NCBI RefSeq assembly: GCF_025420585.1 | Contig: NZ_JAOEGB010000045.1 | Location: 1-33,447 of the forward strand | Origin: Planotetraspora sp. A-T 1434 | GTDB taxonomy: Bacteria > Actinomycetota > Actinomycetes > Streptosporangiales > Streptosporangiaceae | Length of the DNA: 33,447 nt | Reading direction: 5' to 3' | Shown: piece by piece, positions 7,558 to 16,753 of the stretch | How positions within the stretch are numbered: the first letter of the stretch is position 1 | How the letters are laid out: each line of letters starts with the position of its first letter | Made by a program: the position numbers and the translations under genes | Notes under the pieces: generated by a model | What the model was told of the DNA's origin: nothing | Databases searched by the model: none | What the model saw: only the letters and a program-made list of their open reading frames with translations

Positions 7558-10116
7558 GTGACGCGCGGGCGCCTGCGGGTCTATCTCGGCGCGGCGCCCG
7601 GCGTCGGCAAGACGTTCGCCATGCTCAGTGAGGGCCGCCGGGCTCTGGAGCGCGGCCGGGACGTCGTCGTGGGCTTCGTCGAGACCCATGGCCGGGCCCG
7701 CACGGCCGAGCTGCTCGACGGCATGGAGATCGTCCCCCGGCGGACCATTCCGTACCGGGGGACGACCTTCACCGAGCTGGACGCCGAGGCGCTGATCGCC
7801 CGGCGTCCGAAGGTCGCGCTGATCGACGAGCTGGCCCACACGAACGTGCCCGGCTCGCGCAACGCCAAGCGCTGGGAGGACATCGAGGACGTCCTCGACG
7901 CCGGGATCGACGTCGTCTCCACGGTCAACATCCAGCACCTGGAGTCGGTCAACGACGTCGTCCAGCAGATCACCGGGGTGCCGCAGCGGGAGACGGTGCC
8001 CGACGAGGTGGTGCGGCGGGCCGACCAGGTGCAGCTCGTGGACATGGCGCCGGAGGCGCTGCGGCGGCGGCTGGCCCACGGCAACGTCTACCTCCCGGAG
8101 AAGGTGGACGCGGCGCTGTCCAACTACTTCCGGGTGGGCAATCTCACCGCGCTGCGGGAGCTGGCGCTGCTGTGGGTCGCGGGCGAGGTGGACGAGCAAC
8201 TCGACCGCTACCGGGCCGAGCACGGCATCGCCGGGACCTGGGAGACCCGGGAGCGGGTGGTGGTCGCGTTGACGGGTGGCCCGGAGGGCGACACGCTGAT
8301 CCGGCGGGCCGCCCGCATCGCGGCCAGGACCAAGGGGGCGGACCTGCTCGCCGTTCACGTCACCCGGGCCGACGGACTGACCGGCGCCGATCCGGCCAAC
8401 CTGACCAGGCAGCGGGCCCTGGTCGAGAGCATGGGCGGCACCTATCACCAGGTGGTGGGCGACGACGTGCCGCGTGCCCTGCTCGACTTCGCCCAGGGCG
8501 TGAACGCGACCCAGCTCGTGCTGGGGGTCTCCCGGCGGGGGCGGCTGGCGCAGGTGCTCTTCCGCGGCGTGGGGGTGACCGTGACCGCCCTGTCGGGGTC
8601 CATCGACGTCCACATGATCACGCATGACCAGATCAGCAGGGGCGGGCGCCGGCCGGCGTCCCGCGCGGCGCTCACTCGGAGCCGCCGGCTCGCGGGATGG
8701 GCGCTGGCCGTCCTCGGCATCCCCGCCCTCACGGCGGCGCTGCTGCCCCTGCGGGACGCGCTGACCCTGCCGAGCCAGATCCTCCTGTTCCTGGCGGCGG
8801 TGGTCGGCGTGGCGCTGGTGGGCGGCCTGTGGCCGGCGGTGACCGCGGCGGTCGGCGGATTCCTGCTGCTCAACTGGTTCTTCACGCCGCCGTTCCACAC
8901 CTGGAGCATCTCCGATCCGCAGAACCTGCTCGCCCTGATCGTGTTCGTGCTGGTCGCCGGCGCCGTCAGCGGGATAGTGGACCTGGCCGCCCGCCGTACC
9001 CGTGAGGCGTCCAGAGCGGGCGCGGACGCCGAGGTCCTGTCCACGCTGGCCGGTCACGTGTTGCGCGGGGAGGCCGCCCTGCCGTCGCTGCTGTCGCGGC
9101 TCAGGGAGACGTTCGGCCTGGTCTCGGTGACCCTGCTCGAACGGCGGCCGGATGTCGCGCCGAGCGTCGGCGACAAGGCCGACCCGGAGGCATGGCGCAT
9201 CGTCGCCACGACCGGGGGAGTGCCGTGCACGTCCCCGGGGGCGGCGGACACCGCGATGCGGGTGGCCGACGATCTCGTGCTGGCGCTGCACGGACGCCTG
9301 CTCGACGCCTCGGACCGGAGGGTCCTGGAGGCGTTCGCCAACGAGGCGGCCGTGGTTCTGCGACAGGAGCGGCTGGAGGAGGAGGCCGAGCGGGTCAGGC
9401 CGCTCGCGGAGGCCGACAAGATGCGTACGGCACTGCTCGCGGCCGTCAGCCACGATCTCCGCACGCCGCTGGCGTCGGCCAAGGCGGCGGTGGAGAGCCT
9501 GCGCAGCGGCGAGATCGAGTGGTCGGAGGAGGACCGCGGGGAGTTGCTCGCCACGGCGGACGAGTCCCTGATCAAGCTCGATCGGCTGGTCGCGAACCTG
9601 CTCGACATGAGCCGGCTCCAGGCGGGCGTGCTCGGCGTGCGGCCCGAGCCCATCGCGCTGGAGGAGGTCGTCCCGAAGGCGATCGGCGACCTGGGGCCCT
9701 TGAGCGGCCGCGTCGAGGAGGACATCGCCCCCGACCTGCCCGAGGTCGTCGCCGATCCGGCCCTGCTGGAGCGCATCCTGGTCAACGTGGTGTCGAACGC
9801 CGTCCGGTACAGCCCGGCGGACGGCACGACGCTCGTCACCGCGAGCGCGCACGGCGACGAGGTCGAGGTCCGGGTGATCGACCGAGGTCCCGGCATCCCG
9901 CGCGAGGCGCACGACCGGGTCTTCCTGCCGTTCCAGCGGCTCGGCGATCGTGACAACCACACCGGCGTGGGCCTCGGCCTGGCGCTCTCGCGCGGGCTGG
10001 CGGAGGCCATGGGCGGCACGCTGACGCCCGAGGAGACCCCGGGCGGCGGGCTCACCATGATCCTCACGCTGCCGATCTGGTCGGGGGCGGCTCCGGGCCA
10101 GGCGTTCGGCGCTTAG
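7558..10116 (+). CDS. kdpD: KdpD-type sensor histidine kinase, orphan
   Basis: An 852-residue membrane sensor kinase. In order: KdpD N-terminal ATPase-like domain with Walker A GAAPGVGKT (11-19) and DELAHTN; a universal-stress-protein domain (about 225-350); four close membrane helices of the DUF4118 type (about 377-478, including NWFFTPPFHTW); a GAF-like linker; HisKA with phospho-acceptor His632 in SHDLRTPL; and HATPase with NVVSNAVRYSP, DRGPGIP and GVGLGLALS. KdpD normally senses low potassium or ionic stress and signals to KdpE. Neither kdpE nor kdpFABC follows. GTG 7558 matches where homologues start and has GGGGGA just upstream; ATG 7531 would add nine residues. Confidence 0.93.
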   Translation: MTRGRLRVYLGAAPGVGKTFAMLSEGRRALERGRDVVVGFVETHGRARTAELLDGMEIVPRRTIPYRGTTFTELDAEALIARRPKVALIDELAHTNVPGSRNAKRWEDIEDVLDAGIDVVSTVNIQHLESVNDVVQQITGVPQRETVPDEVVRRADQVQLVDMAPEALRRRLAHGNVYLPEKVDAALSNYFRVGNLTALRELALLWVAGEVDEQLDRYRAEHGIAGTWETRERVVVALTGGPEGDTLIRRAARIAARTKGADLLAVHVTRADGLTGADPANLTRQRALVESMGGTYHQVVGDDVPRALLDFAQGVNATQLVLGVSRRGRLAQVLFRGVGVTVTALSGSIDVHMITHDQISRGGRRPASRAALTRSRRLAGWALAVLGIPALTAALLPLRDALTLPSQILLFLAAVVGVALVGGLWPAVTAAVGGFLLLNWFFTPPFHTWSISDPQNLLALIVFVLVAGAVSGIVDLAARRTREASRAGADAEVLSTLAGHVLRGEAALPSLLSRLRETFGLVSVTLLERRPDVAPSVGDKADPEAWRIVATTGGVPCTSPGAADTAMRVADDLVLALHGRLLDASDRRVLEAFANEAAVVLRQERLEEEAERVRPLAEADKMRTALLAAVSHDLRTPLASAKAAVESLRSGEIEWSEEDRGELLATADESLIKLDRLVANLLDMSRLQAGVLGVRPEPIALEEVVPKAIGDLGPLSGRVEEDIAPDLPEVVADPALLERILVNVVSNAVRYSPADGTTLVTASAHGDEVEVRVIDRGPGIPREAHDRVFLPFQRLGDRDNHTGVGLGLALSRGLAEAMGGTLTPEETPGGGLTMILTLPIWSGAAPGQAFGA

Positions 10117-10985
10117 CCGATTCACCGAATTATGGTGACTTAGCCTTATATTTCGGGATGAATCGCCCGAGGTGTGCCAAATGAATGGGTGTGGCGCGCC
10201 TGATTGCGATAGCGCCCGATCCCGGTGCATGGTTGACGTGCCGCCGCCAATCGCCTGCACGACTGGATGAGCGACAGGTCCACATCCCCCCGGCAAACCG
10301 GCCTGCACTGGCCGACTCACGCGGGGATTTCACATGAGGCACATTTCAGTGCGCACGCCACGTCAACTGGCGTCCATACTCGGAGTCATGGACTCTGTTT
10401 TATCGGGCGAACGCCACACGGCTGACCGCCGCAGAAGGCCCGTAGAGCACCGAGGTCAGCGCCGCCCGCCCCTACGGAGTGGCGTCCGTCCCCTTCCCAC
10501 ACAACCGGTTCGTCCAAGGCCGAAGCTTTCACGGCGAAGGCAGGCCGGTCTCTCCGGACCAGGCGTGACCGACCGGCGGCCGGTGCGCCGCGGAACTCCG
10601 GAGCCGTCCTGGCGGGTGAAGAAGGGCCCGGCCCGGTGGGGAGAGCAGAGCCCCGAGCGGCGGGGAAATCAGGTCCCGGCTCGGCGGGAAAGGCAGGGAC
10701 CGGGTCAGCAGGGAAAGGGCGTGCGGGTCGCCGGGAGCCACGGCGTCTTATTACCTCGGCCCCCCGGCCCGGGAGCCCAGCCGCCCGCAGCCGGATTATC
10801 CGGCGCTTTATTACTCGGGTCTCCGCGCCCGAGGGCAGAGCCGGCTTCCGGCGAGGGCGCGGAGACCACCCCACACCAGTCCACGAACACCTGCCTTCAG
10901 GCGACCTGCCAGCCGGCTTTCCAGGCGAGCTTTCCAGGCGAGTTTTCCAGGCGAGTTTTCTAGGCGAGTTTTCTAGGCGAGTTTT
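10117..10985. other. gene-free stretch with degenerate repeats
   Basis: I can support no gene here. Open frames on both strands translate to Arg/Pro/Gly-rich low-complexity sequence. The first 220 bp are less GC-rich and could hold promoters. From 10634 to 10729 there are four degenerate 24-bp units (CGGCGGGGAAA type). Segments at 10741 and 10801, exactly 60 bp apart, share CGGCG followed by TTATTAC and a GC-rich palindromic stretch (for example CTCGGG/CCCGAG). The 3' end is a 13-bp repeat array touching the next gene. Confidence 0.6.
10634..10729. repeat. four degenerate 24-bp tandem units
   Basis: Units start at 10634, 10658, 10682 and 10706. All follow the pattern CGGCGGG(G)AAA, then a short CAGG/CAGA run and a GC-rich end. 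They are diverged from one another, which suggests an old array. Confidence 0.65.
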
Positions 10986-10994
10986 CTAGGCGAG
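10923..10994. repeat. 13-bp tandem array ending in a stop codon
   Basis: Five full units of AGGCGAG(T/C)TTTC(T/C) start at 10923, 10936, 10949, 10962 and 10975, with a partial sixth to 10994. The stop codon of the minus-strand gene (10986-10988) and its last codons lie in the final units, so the array copies the gene's own 3' end outward. Confidence 0.9.
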
Positions 10995-11705
10995 GCAGCG
11001 CAGCGCGCTCCGGACCCGGCGATCCAAGGGGTGCTCCGCGGGCAGTCTGCTGACCGTCGCCTCGACGAAGTCTGCCGGGGACAGATCGACCGTCGCGGAG
11101 TTCACGCGCACTCTGAGCTGCCGGCCCACGCGCTCGACCTGAACATCGGAACCCCGCTCCGCCAGGGCGAACAGGCCCACCTCGACCCGCCATTCGACCC
11201 GGGCGACGGCCTCCTCGTTACCGACCGGCGCACCGACGTCGTCGGCGTGCGTGGCGTACTCGGAGTCGTAATGGAAGGTCTGCAGGCCCACCGGATAGGG
11301 CCCGGCGGAGGTCCCGAGGGTCGCGTCACGGCCGAGGCCGCGCATCCGCTCGCGGGTCTCGGCGTTCTTGTCCCGCCATTCCTGCAGGACCTGCTCGACC
11401 GGCAGGCCGTGGCGCTTGCGGACGCACCACTCGTTGAAGTCCACGAACCCCCCGCGGACGCCTTCCCGCTCCAGCATCTCGAAGAACCCCTCGATGTCCC
11501 CGTCGAGACAGGCGTGGTTGTAGAGCTCCTCCCCGGCGAGATGAGCGAGGACATCGCGGACCGACCACCCCTCACACCGGGACGGGCGGTTCCACGCCTC
11601 CTCGTCCAGCGAGGCGAAATATCGGTCCAGCCGCGTGGCCTCGGTGTCGAAGATGTCGAACGGGTCCAGACCGGCCAGCGGATCGGATGCAGAGGTCATG
11701 TTCAC
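10986..11705 (-). CDS. DinB-like mycothiol-dependent enzyme family protein (MDMPI N-terminal domain)
   Basis: A 239-residue cytoplasmic protein of the maleylpyruvate isomerase/DinB-like fold used with mycothiol in actinobacteria. The N-terminal four-helix region has the family signature NRPSRCEGWSVRDVLAHLAGEE, with the first metal-ligand His in AHL, and two later His in FHYDSEYATHADDVG. The C-terminal 80 residues are a small alpha-beta domain. The GTG at 11705 has AGGGG 7 nt upstream; the ATG at 11699 is an alternative. The reaction is not predictable: the family includes isomerases, S-transferases and many unknowns. Its stop codon lies in a 13-bp repeat array. Confidence 0.82.
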   Translation of the reverse strand: MNMTSASDPLAGLDPFDIFDTEATRLDRYFASLDEEAWNRPSRCEGWSVRDVLAHLAGEELYNHACLDGDIEGFFEMLEREGVRGGFVDFNEWCVRKRHGLPVEQVLQEWRDKNAETRERMRGLGRDATLGTSAGPYPVGLQTFHYDSEYATHADDVGAPVGNEEAVARVEWRVEVGLFALAERGSDVQVERVGRQLRVRVNSATVDLSPADFVEATVSRLPAEHPLDRRVRSALRCLA

Positions 11706-11730
11706 AGCGTTACCCCTGTACGGCCGGCCT

Positions 11731-12393
11731 TCACCAGGTGACCACGGCGGGGTGACGGGGGTCCTCCACGCGGACGGCCACGTCGGCGGCCTTCGCCGGC
11801 TCGACCTCCCGCTCGTAGCGTTCGTAGGCCGGGAGCGTCCAGCGCTCCTCCTCGTCCGTACGGCGGGCCAGCGCCGCCGGCGACAGTGACAGATGCACGG
11901 TCAGGTCGAACGGCAGGCCGCGACCGAGCAGCAGGGCCCCGTCGAGCAGCAGCACCCCGCCCGGAGGCAGGGTGACGTAGGACGCGCGGGTCGCCCGGTC
12001 CCTGGCGCTGTCCCAGAGCGCGGGCAGGGCCCTGCCCGTACGGCCGGGCGCGAGCGGGGCGAGGACCTCCCGGGTCAGTCCGCCGACGTCGAGCCACTCC
12101 GCGTAGAACACGTCGGGGTCCGTACGGCCGAACTCGAAGCGGAGCGAGGCCGGGCGCAGGTAGTCGGCGGCCGACACCCGCAGGACCGCACGGCCGCGCA
12201 GGCGCAGCGGCCCGGCCAGGTCGTCGGCCAGTCGTCCGGGACGCGCCGGGGGAGCGCCGTCGAGGGCGACCCGGACCCAGGAGCCGCCCCCTGAGCCGCC
12301 CCCTGAGTCGCTCCCTGAGTCGCGCGGAGCCGAGGCGATCCGGTCGGCGAGCTCCTCGACGAGCAGCGACGGGGAGACGGGTCGGGCGCGCAC
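11731..12393 (-). CDS. uridine-kinase-like protein lacking a recognisable P-loop
   Basis: A protein of about 220 residues resembling the actinobacterial uridine-kinase-like family: RARPVSPSLLVEELADRIAS, then WVRVALDGAP, RVSAADYLRPASLRFEFGRTDPDVFY, a Leu/Gly-rich strand GGVLLLDGALLLGRGLPFDL, and VHLSLSPAALARRT. Expected Walker A glycines and Lys are missing; the site reads LDGAPPARPGRLADDLA. From memory, degenerate loops also occur in relatives, so a true kinase activity is doubtful. Between the first helix and the first strand is a Ser/Gly/Asp linker encoded by 12-bp repeats. The start is taken as GTG 12393 with AAGGGA upstream; it is close to and divergent from cydA. Confidence 0.75.
   Translation of the reverse strand: MRARPVSPSLLVEELADRIASAPRDSGSDSGGGSGGGSWVRVALDGAPPARPGRLADDLAGPLRLRGRAVLRVSAADYLRPASLRFEFGRTDPDVFYAEWLDVGGLTREVLAPLAPGRTGRALPALWDSARDRATRASYVTLPPGGVLLLDGALLLGRGLPFDLTVHLSLSPAALARRTDEEERWTLPAYERYEREVEPAKAADVAVRVEDPRHPAVVTW
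12283..12318 (-). repeat. 12-bp tandem repeats coding a Ser-Gly linker
   Basis: Units at 12283, 12295 and 12307 (plus strand GCCGCCCCCTGA twice, then GTCGCTCCCTGA) encode SGGG and SGSD on the minus strand. The array places a flexible linker where the kinase-like fold would begin. Confidence 0.88.
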
Positions 12394-12463
12394 ATGACCA
12401 TCATCCCTTGGGCCGAGGACCAAGGTCCATCGCGGCCGGGTCCGCCGCCCCTACGGCGAGACG

Positions 12464-12476
12464 TCCCGATTCGGGA
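12464..12476. promoter_or_regulatory. inverted repeat upstream of cydA
   Basis: TCCCGA-T-TCGGGA is a perfect inverted repeat 40 nt before the cydA ATG. A regulator-binding site is plausible from its position. It does not match Rex or another operator I know. A weak match to the GGGNC-N4-GNCCC form of the DevR boxes lies just upstream at 12438-12451. Confidence 0.4.
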
Positions 12477-12515
12477 GGCTTCAGGAGTTTCCCGCTTCTC
12501 CTTGTGGAGCCCCCG

Positions 12516-13904
12516 ATGGATGTCCTTGATCTCTCCCGCTGGCAGTTCGGCATCACGACCGTCTACCACTTCCTCTTCGTGCCCCTGACGATCGGCCTGT
12601 CGATCATCGTCGCCGGGTTGCAGACGGCCTGGTATCGCACCGGCAAGCCCGCCTACCTGCGGTTGACCCGATTCTGGGGCCGCCTGTTCCTGATCAACTT
12701 CGCGATGGGCGTGGTCACCGGCATCGTGCAGGAGTTCCAGTTCGGGATGAACTGGAGTGAGTACTCCCGGTTCGTCGGTGACGTGTTCGGCGCGCCGCTG
12801 GCCATGGAAGGGCTGATGGCCTTCTTCCTGGAGTCGACCTTCCTCGGGTTGTGGATCTTCGGCTGGGAGAAGCTGCCACCCAGGCTCCACCTGGCCACGA
12901 TCTGGGTGGCCGCGATCGGCACGAACATCTCCGCGTACTTCATCCTGGCGGCCAACTCCTGGATGCAGCACCCGGTCGGCTACCGCCTCAACCCCGTGAC
13001 CGGCCGGGCCGAGCTGACGGACATCTGGGCCGTGCTGACCAACTCCACCACCCTGGTGACCTTCCCACACGTGATCTTCGGCGCGTTCGTCACGGCGGGC
13101 GCGTTCGTCATCGGGATCAGCGCCTGGCAGCTCGCCCGCAAGCGCGACGTCGAGCTGTTCCGCACGTCGGCCCGGATGGCGATGGCCGTCACCCTGGTCG
13201 CCTCCGCCGGAGTCGCGTTCTCGGGGCACTGGCAGGCACAGATCATGACCGAGCAGCAGCCGATGAAGATGGCGGCCGCCGAGGCGCTGTGGGAGGACGA
13301 GACCTCCGCGGGCTTCTCCCTGTTCGCGGTGGGCGACGTCCAGAACGGCCGCAACCACATCAACATCCAGGTGCCGTACGGCCTGAGCATCCTGTCCACC
13401 AACACCCTCGACGGCAAGGTGGAGGGAGTCAACGACATCCAGGCCCGCTACCAGAGCAAGTACGGCCCCGGCGACTACCGGCCGGTGGTGGGCATCGCGT
13501 ACTGGTCGTTCCGCCTGATGATCGGTTTCGGGGCGCTGGCCGGGCTGCTCGCCCTCGCCGGGCTCTGGCTGACGAGGCGGGGGCGGCTGCCCGCGAACCC
13601 CTGGTTCTACCGCCTGGCGGTGTTCGGCATCGGCCTGCCGTTCCTCGCGAACAGCCTCGGCTGGATCTTCACCGAGATCGGCCGCCAGCCGTGGACCGTC
13701 TTCGGGATCATGCGCACCGCAGCGGCCGTGTCCCCGGGCTCGGACGTGGCCGAGGTCGCCATCACGCTGGTGGGCTTCACCCTGGTCTACGCCGTCCTCG
13801 CGGTCATCGAGGTCCGCCTGCTGCTGAAGTTCATCCGGCTCGGCCCCGAGCCCGAGGGCGAGCCGGACCGGCCCGCCGAACCCATCCCCGCCCTGTCGTA
13901 CTGA
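12516..13904 (+). CDS. cydA: cytochrome bd oxidase subunit I
   Basis: A 462-residue polytopic membrane protein holding the three hemes of the high-affinity quinol oxidase. It oxidises menaquinol and reduces oxygen to water, supporting respiration when oxygen is scarce or nitric oxide is present. Conserved ligands are His18 (WQFGITTVYHF), His185 (FPHVIFGAF) and Met335 (YWSFRLMIGFG), matching the E. coli residues His19, His186 and Met393. GWIFTEIGRQPW is the late family signature. The periplasmic quinol loop is short, as in Gram-positive bacteria. ATG 12516 has GGAG six bases upstream. cydB follows after 32 bp; cydDC, needed for assembly, is not in the window. Confidence 0.97.
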   Translation: MDVLDLSRWQFGITTVYHFLFVPLTIGLSIIVAGLQTAWYRTGKPAYLRLTRFWGRLFLINFAMGVVTGIVQEFQFGMNWSEYSRFVGDVFGAPLAMEGLMAFFLESTFLGLWIFGWEKLPPRLHLATIWVAAIGTNISAYFILAANSWMQHPVGYRLNPVTGRAELTDIWAVLTNSTTLVTFPHVIFGAFVTAGAFVIGISAWQLARKRDVELFRTSARMAMAVTLVASAGVAFSGHWQAQIMTEQQPMKMAAAEALWEDETSAGFSLFAVGDVQNGRNHINIQVPYGLSILSTNTLDGKVEGVNDIQARYQSKYGPGDYRPVVGIAYWSFRLMIGFGALAGLLALAGLWLTRRGRLPANPWFYRLAVFGIGLPFLANSLGWIFTEIGRQPWTVFGIMRTAAAVSPGSDVAEVAITLVGFTLVYAVLAVIEVRLLLKFIRLGPEPEGEPDRPAEPIPALSY

Positions 13905-13936
13905 GCCAGCCCCCTTTTCCGCAGAGGTACAACCCC

Positions 13937-14898
<962 letters not shown>

Positions 14899-14902
<4 letters not shown>

Positions 14903-14936
14903 CCGTCCGGCTGAGCGCGGGGAAGACGACGGTCAG
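14899..14936 (+). terminator. possible hairpin after cydB
   Basis: CTGACCGT (14899-14906) and ACGGTCAG (14929-14936) are perfect 8-nt arms around a 22-nt loop, starting inside the cydB stop region. There is no T-run. It may slow or end cydAB transcription before the sensor kinase. Confidence 0.35.
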
Positions 14937-14995
14937 TTCAAGGGCATTACCTCGCTGGGATGGGCGCTGACCTGGGCCGGTGGGAGAATCGCGAT

Positions 14996-16753
14996 ATGGC
15001 CGGGATCGAGCCTCGCCCGATCTTCCCGCACATGCGGCTTGACGAGCTGCTGTCGGAGCTGCAGGTGCGGCTCGACACCGTGCTGGCCACCCGGGACCGC
15101 GTGCACGCGCTGCTGGAGGCCGTCGTCGTGATCGGCGGCGACCTGGACCTGGAGACGGTGCTCCGCCGGATCGTGGAGACGGCGACCTCCCTGGTCGACG
15201 CGCGCTACGGCGCGCTGGGCGTGATCGGCGACCAGAGCACGCTCGTCCAGTTCATCCCGGTGGGCCTGAGCGAGGAGGAGATCGCCCGGGTCGAGCACTG
15301 GCCCCGTGGGCTGGGCCTCCTCGGCTTCCTCATCAAGGAGCCGAGGCCCCTGCGGCTGGGGCGCATCGGAGACCACCCCGAGTCGTACGGCTTCCCGCCG
15401 GGCCACCCGCCGATGGGGGCGTTCCTCGGGGTGCCGATCCGCGTCCGGGACGAGATCTTCGGCAACCTCTACCTGACCGAGAAGAGCGGCGGCGGGGAGT
15501 TCGGCGAGGAGGACGAGGCGATCGTCACCGCGCTGGCCATCGCCGCGGGCGTGGCGATCGAGAACGCCCGGCTGTACGAGGAGACGCGGCGCAGGGAGAC
15601 CTGGCTCCAGGCGTCCTTCGAGGTCACCACCAGCCTGCTCTCGGGGGGCTCCTCACAGGAGGTCCTCACGCTCATGGCGCGCCGGGCCAGGGAGATGACC
15701 GGGGGCGACGTGGTGACCGTGCTGCTGCCGGGTGGAGACCGGTCGGTGCTCCGGGCGGTCGTCGCCGACGGGCTGGCGGCCGCGCACATGGCCCAGGTGG
15801 AGGTGTCCCTTGAAGGGTCGCTCGGCGGGCGGGCGTTCACCCTCGGCCGGCCTGTCATGGTGGCCGACTTCGCCGAGGCCGGCATGCCCGCCGCCGTCGC
15901 CGGGCACATGCCCGCGGGGCCGGTCGTCGCCGTGCCGATCGGCGCGGCCGGTGCCGTACGCGGCGTGTTGTCGGTGTGCAAGCGGACCGGCCGCATGCCC
16001 TTCAGTGAAGCCGAGTCGCGCATGCTGCACGCGTTCGCCGGCCAGGCGGCGGTCGCCCTGGAGCTGGCCGAGTCGAGGCGGGACGCGGAGCGGCTCCGGC
16101 TCCTGGAAGATCGCGACCGCATCGCCAAGGACCTGCACGACGTGGTCATCCAGCGGCTGTTCGCGGTCGCCATGGCGTTGATGAGCGCCGTCCCCCTCGT
16201 AGAGCGCCCGGAGGCCGCCTGCCGCCTCCGGCACGCGACGGACGAGCTGGACGAGACCATCCGGCAGATCCGCTCGACCGTCTTCGCGCTGCGCTCGCCC
16301 GCCGAGGACGCCCCCTCGACGTTGCGGGCCCGGATCGTGGAGCTCGTGGACGGCGCCAAGGCGCAGCTCGGCTTCCTGCCGGGCCTGCTGATGGAAGGCC
16401 AGCTCGACGACGAGGTCCCTCCGGAGATCGCCGGGCAGGCCCTGGCCGTGCTGCGCGAGGCGCTGTCCAACACCGCCCGCCATGCCAAGGCGTGCCGGGC
16501 GGACGTCCATGTGGAGGTGGCCGACGCCCGCCTCACGCTCGTCGTGCGGGACGACGGGGTCGGCATCCCGGAGATCGGCGGCCGCAGCGGCCTGCGCAAC
16601 CTGGAGGATCGAGCCGTACGGCTCGGCGGCCGGTTCGAGGTGGGGTCTCCCGAGGAGGGCGGCACCCGCCTCGCCTGGAGCGTGCCGCTTCCTGAGGCAA
16701 GGCTCAGCGGTGGACGCGGCGCCCGGAGATCTGCTCGGGGGCCATCACGATGA
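14996..16753 (+). CDS. DevS/DosT-type GAF sensor histidine kinase
   Basis: A cytoplasmic 585-residue kinase with two GAF domains (about 45-190 and 205-355) and a HisKA_3/HATPase core. The first GAF contains FPPGHPPMGAFLGVPIRVRDEIFGNLYLTEK (in two pieces); in DevS/DosT the His of this HPPM segment binds heme, and here it is His137. This suggests oxygen, nitric oxide or redox sensing. The phospho-acceptor is His381 in AKDLHDVVIQRLF, and the ATP site shows REALSNTARHA, DDGVGIP and SGLRNLEDRA. ATG 14996 has GGGAG nine bases upstream. It lies directly after cydAB. Its last 50 bp overlap the convergent PPOX gene. The expected partner is the nearby DevR. Confidence 0.9.
   Translation: MAGIEPRPIFPHMRLDELLSELQVRLDTVLATRDRVHALLEAVVVIGGDLDLETVLRRIVETATSLVDARYGALGVIGDQSTLVQFIPVGLSEEEIARVEHWPRGLGLLGFLIKEPRPLRLGRIGDHPESYGFPPGHPPMGAFLGVPIRVRDEIFGNLYLTEKSGGGEFGEEDEAIVTALAIAAGVAIENARLYEETRRRETWLQASFEVTTSLLSGGSSQEVLTLMARRAREMTGGDVVTVLLPGGDRSVLRAVVADGLAAAHMAQVEVSLEGSLGGRAFTLGRPVMVADFAEAGMPAAVAGHMPAGPVVAVPIGAAGAVRGVLSVCKRTGRMPFSEAESRMLHAFAGQAAVALELAESRRDAERLRLLEDRDRIAKDLHDVVIQRLFAVAMALMSAVPLVERPEAACRLRHATDELDETIRQIRSTVFALRSPAEDAPSTLRARIVELVDGAKAQLGFLPGLLMEGQLDDEVPPEIAGQALAVLREALSNTARHAKACRADVHVEVADARLTLVVRDDGVGIPEIGGRSGLRNLEDRAVRLGGRFEVGSPEEGGTRLAWSVPLPEARLSGGRGARRSARGPSR

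Noticed and set aside
7444-10320. 958-codon open frame antisense to kdpD
   Set aside because: It mirrors a GC-rich coding gene with clear KdpD motifs. The antisense product is Arg/Gln/Pro/His-rich without domains.
10334-10963. 209-codon open frame in the repeat desert, and an opposite 162-codon frame
   Set aside because: Both are low-complexity translations of repeats, with no coding-like composition or domain.
11706-11711. SigB-type -10 (GGGTAA) before the DinB-like gene
   Set aside because: It coincides with the ribosome site, and no GTTT lies 14-16 bp upstream on that strand.
12438-12451. Third DevR box before cydA as a firm feature
   Set aside because: Only about 8 of 14 core matches, and the short pattern is expected by chance in GC-rich DNA. 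It is kept only as a weak lead.
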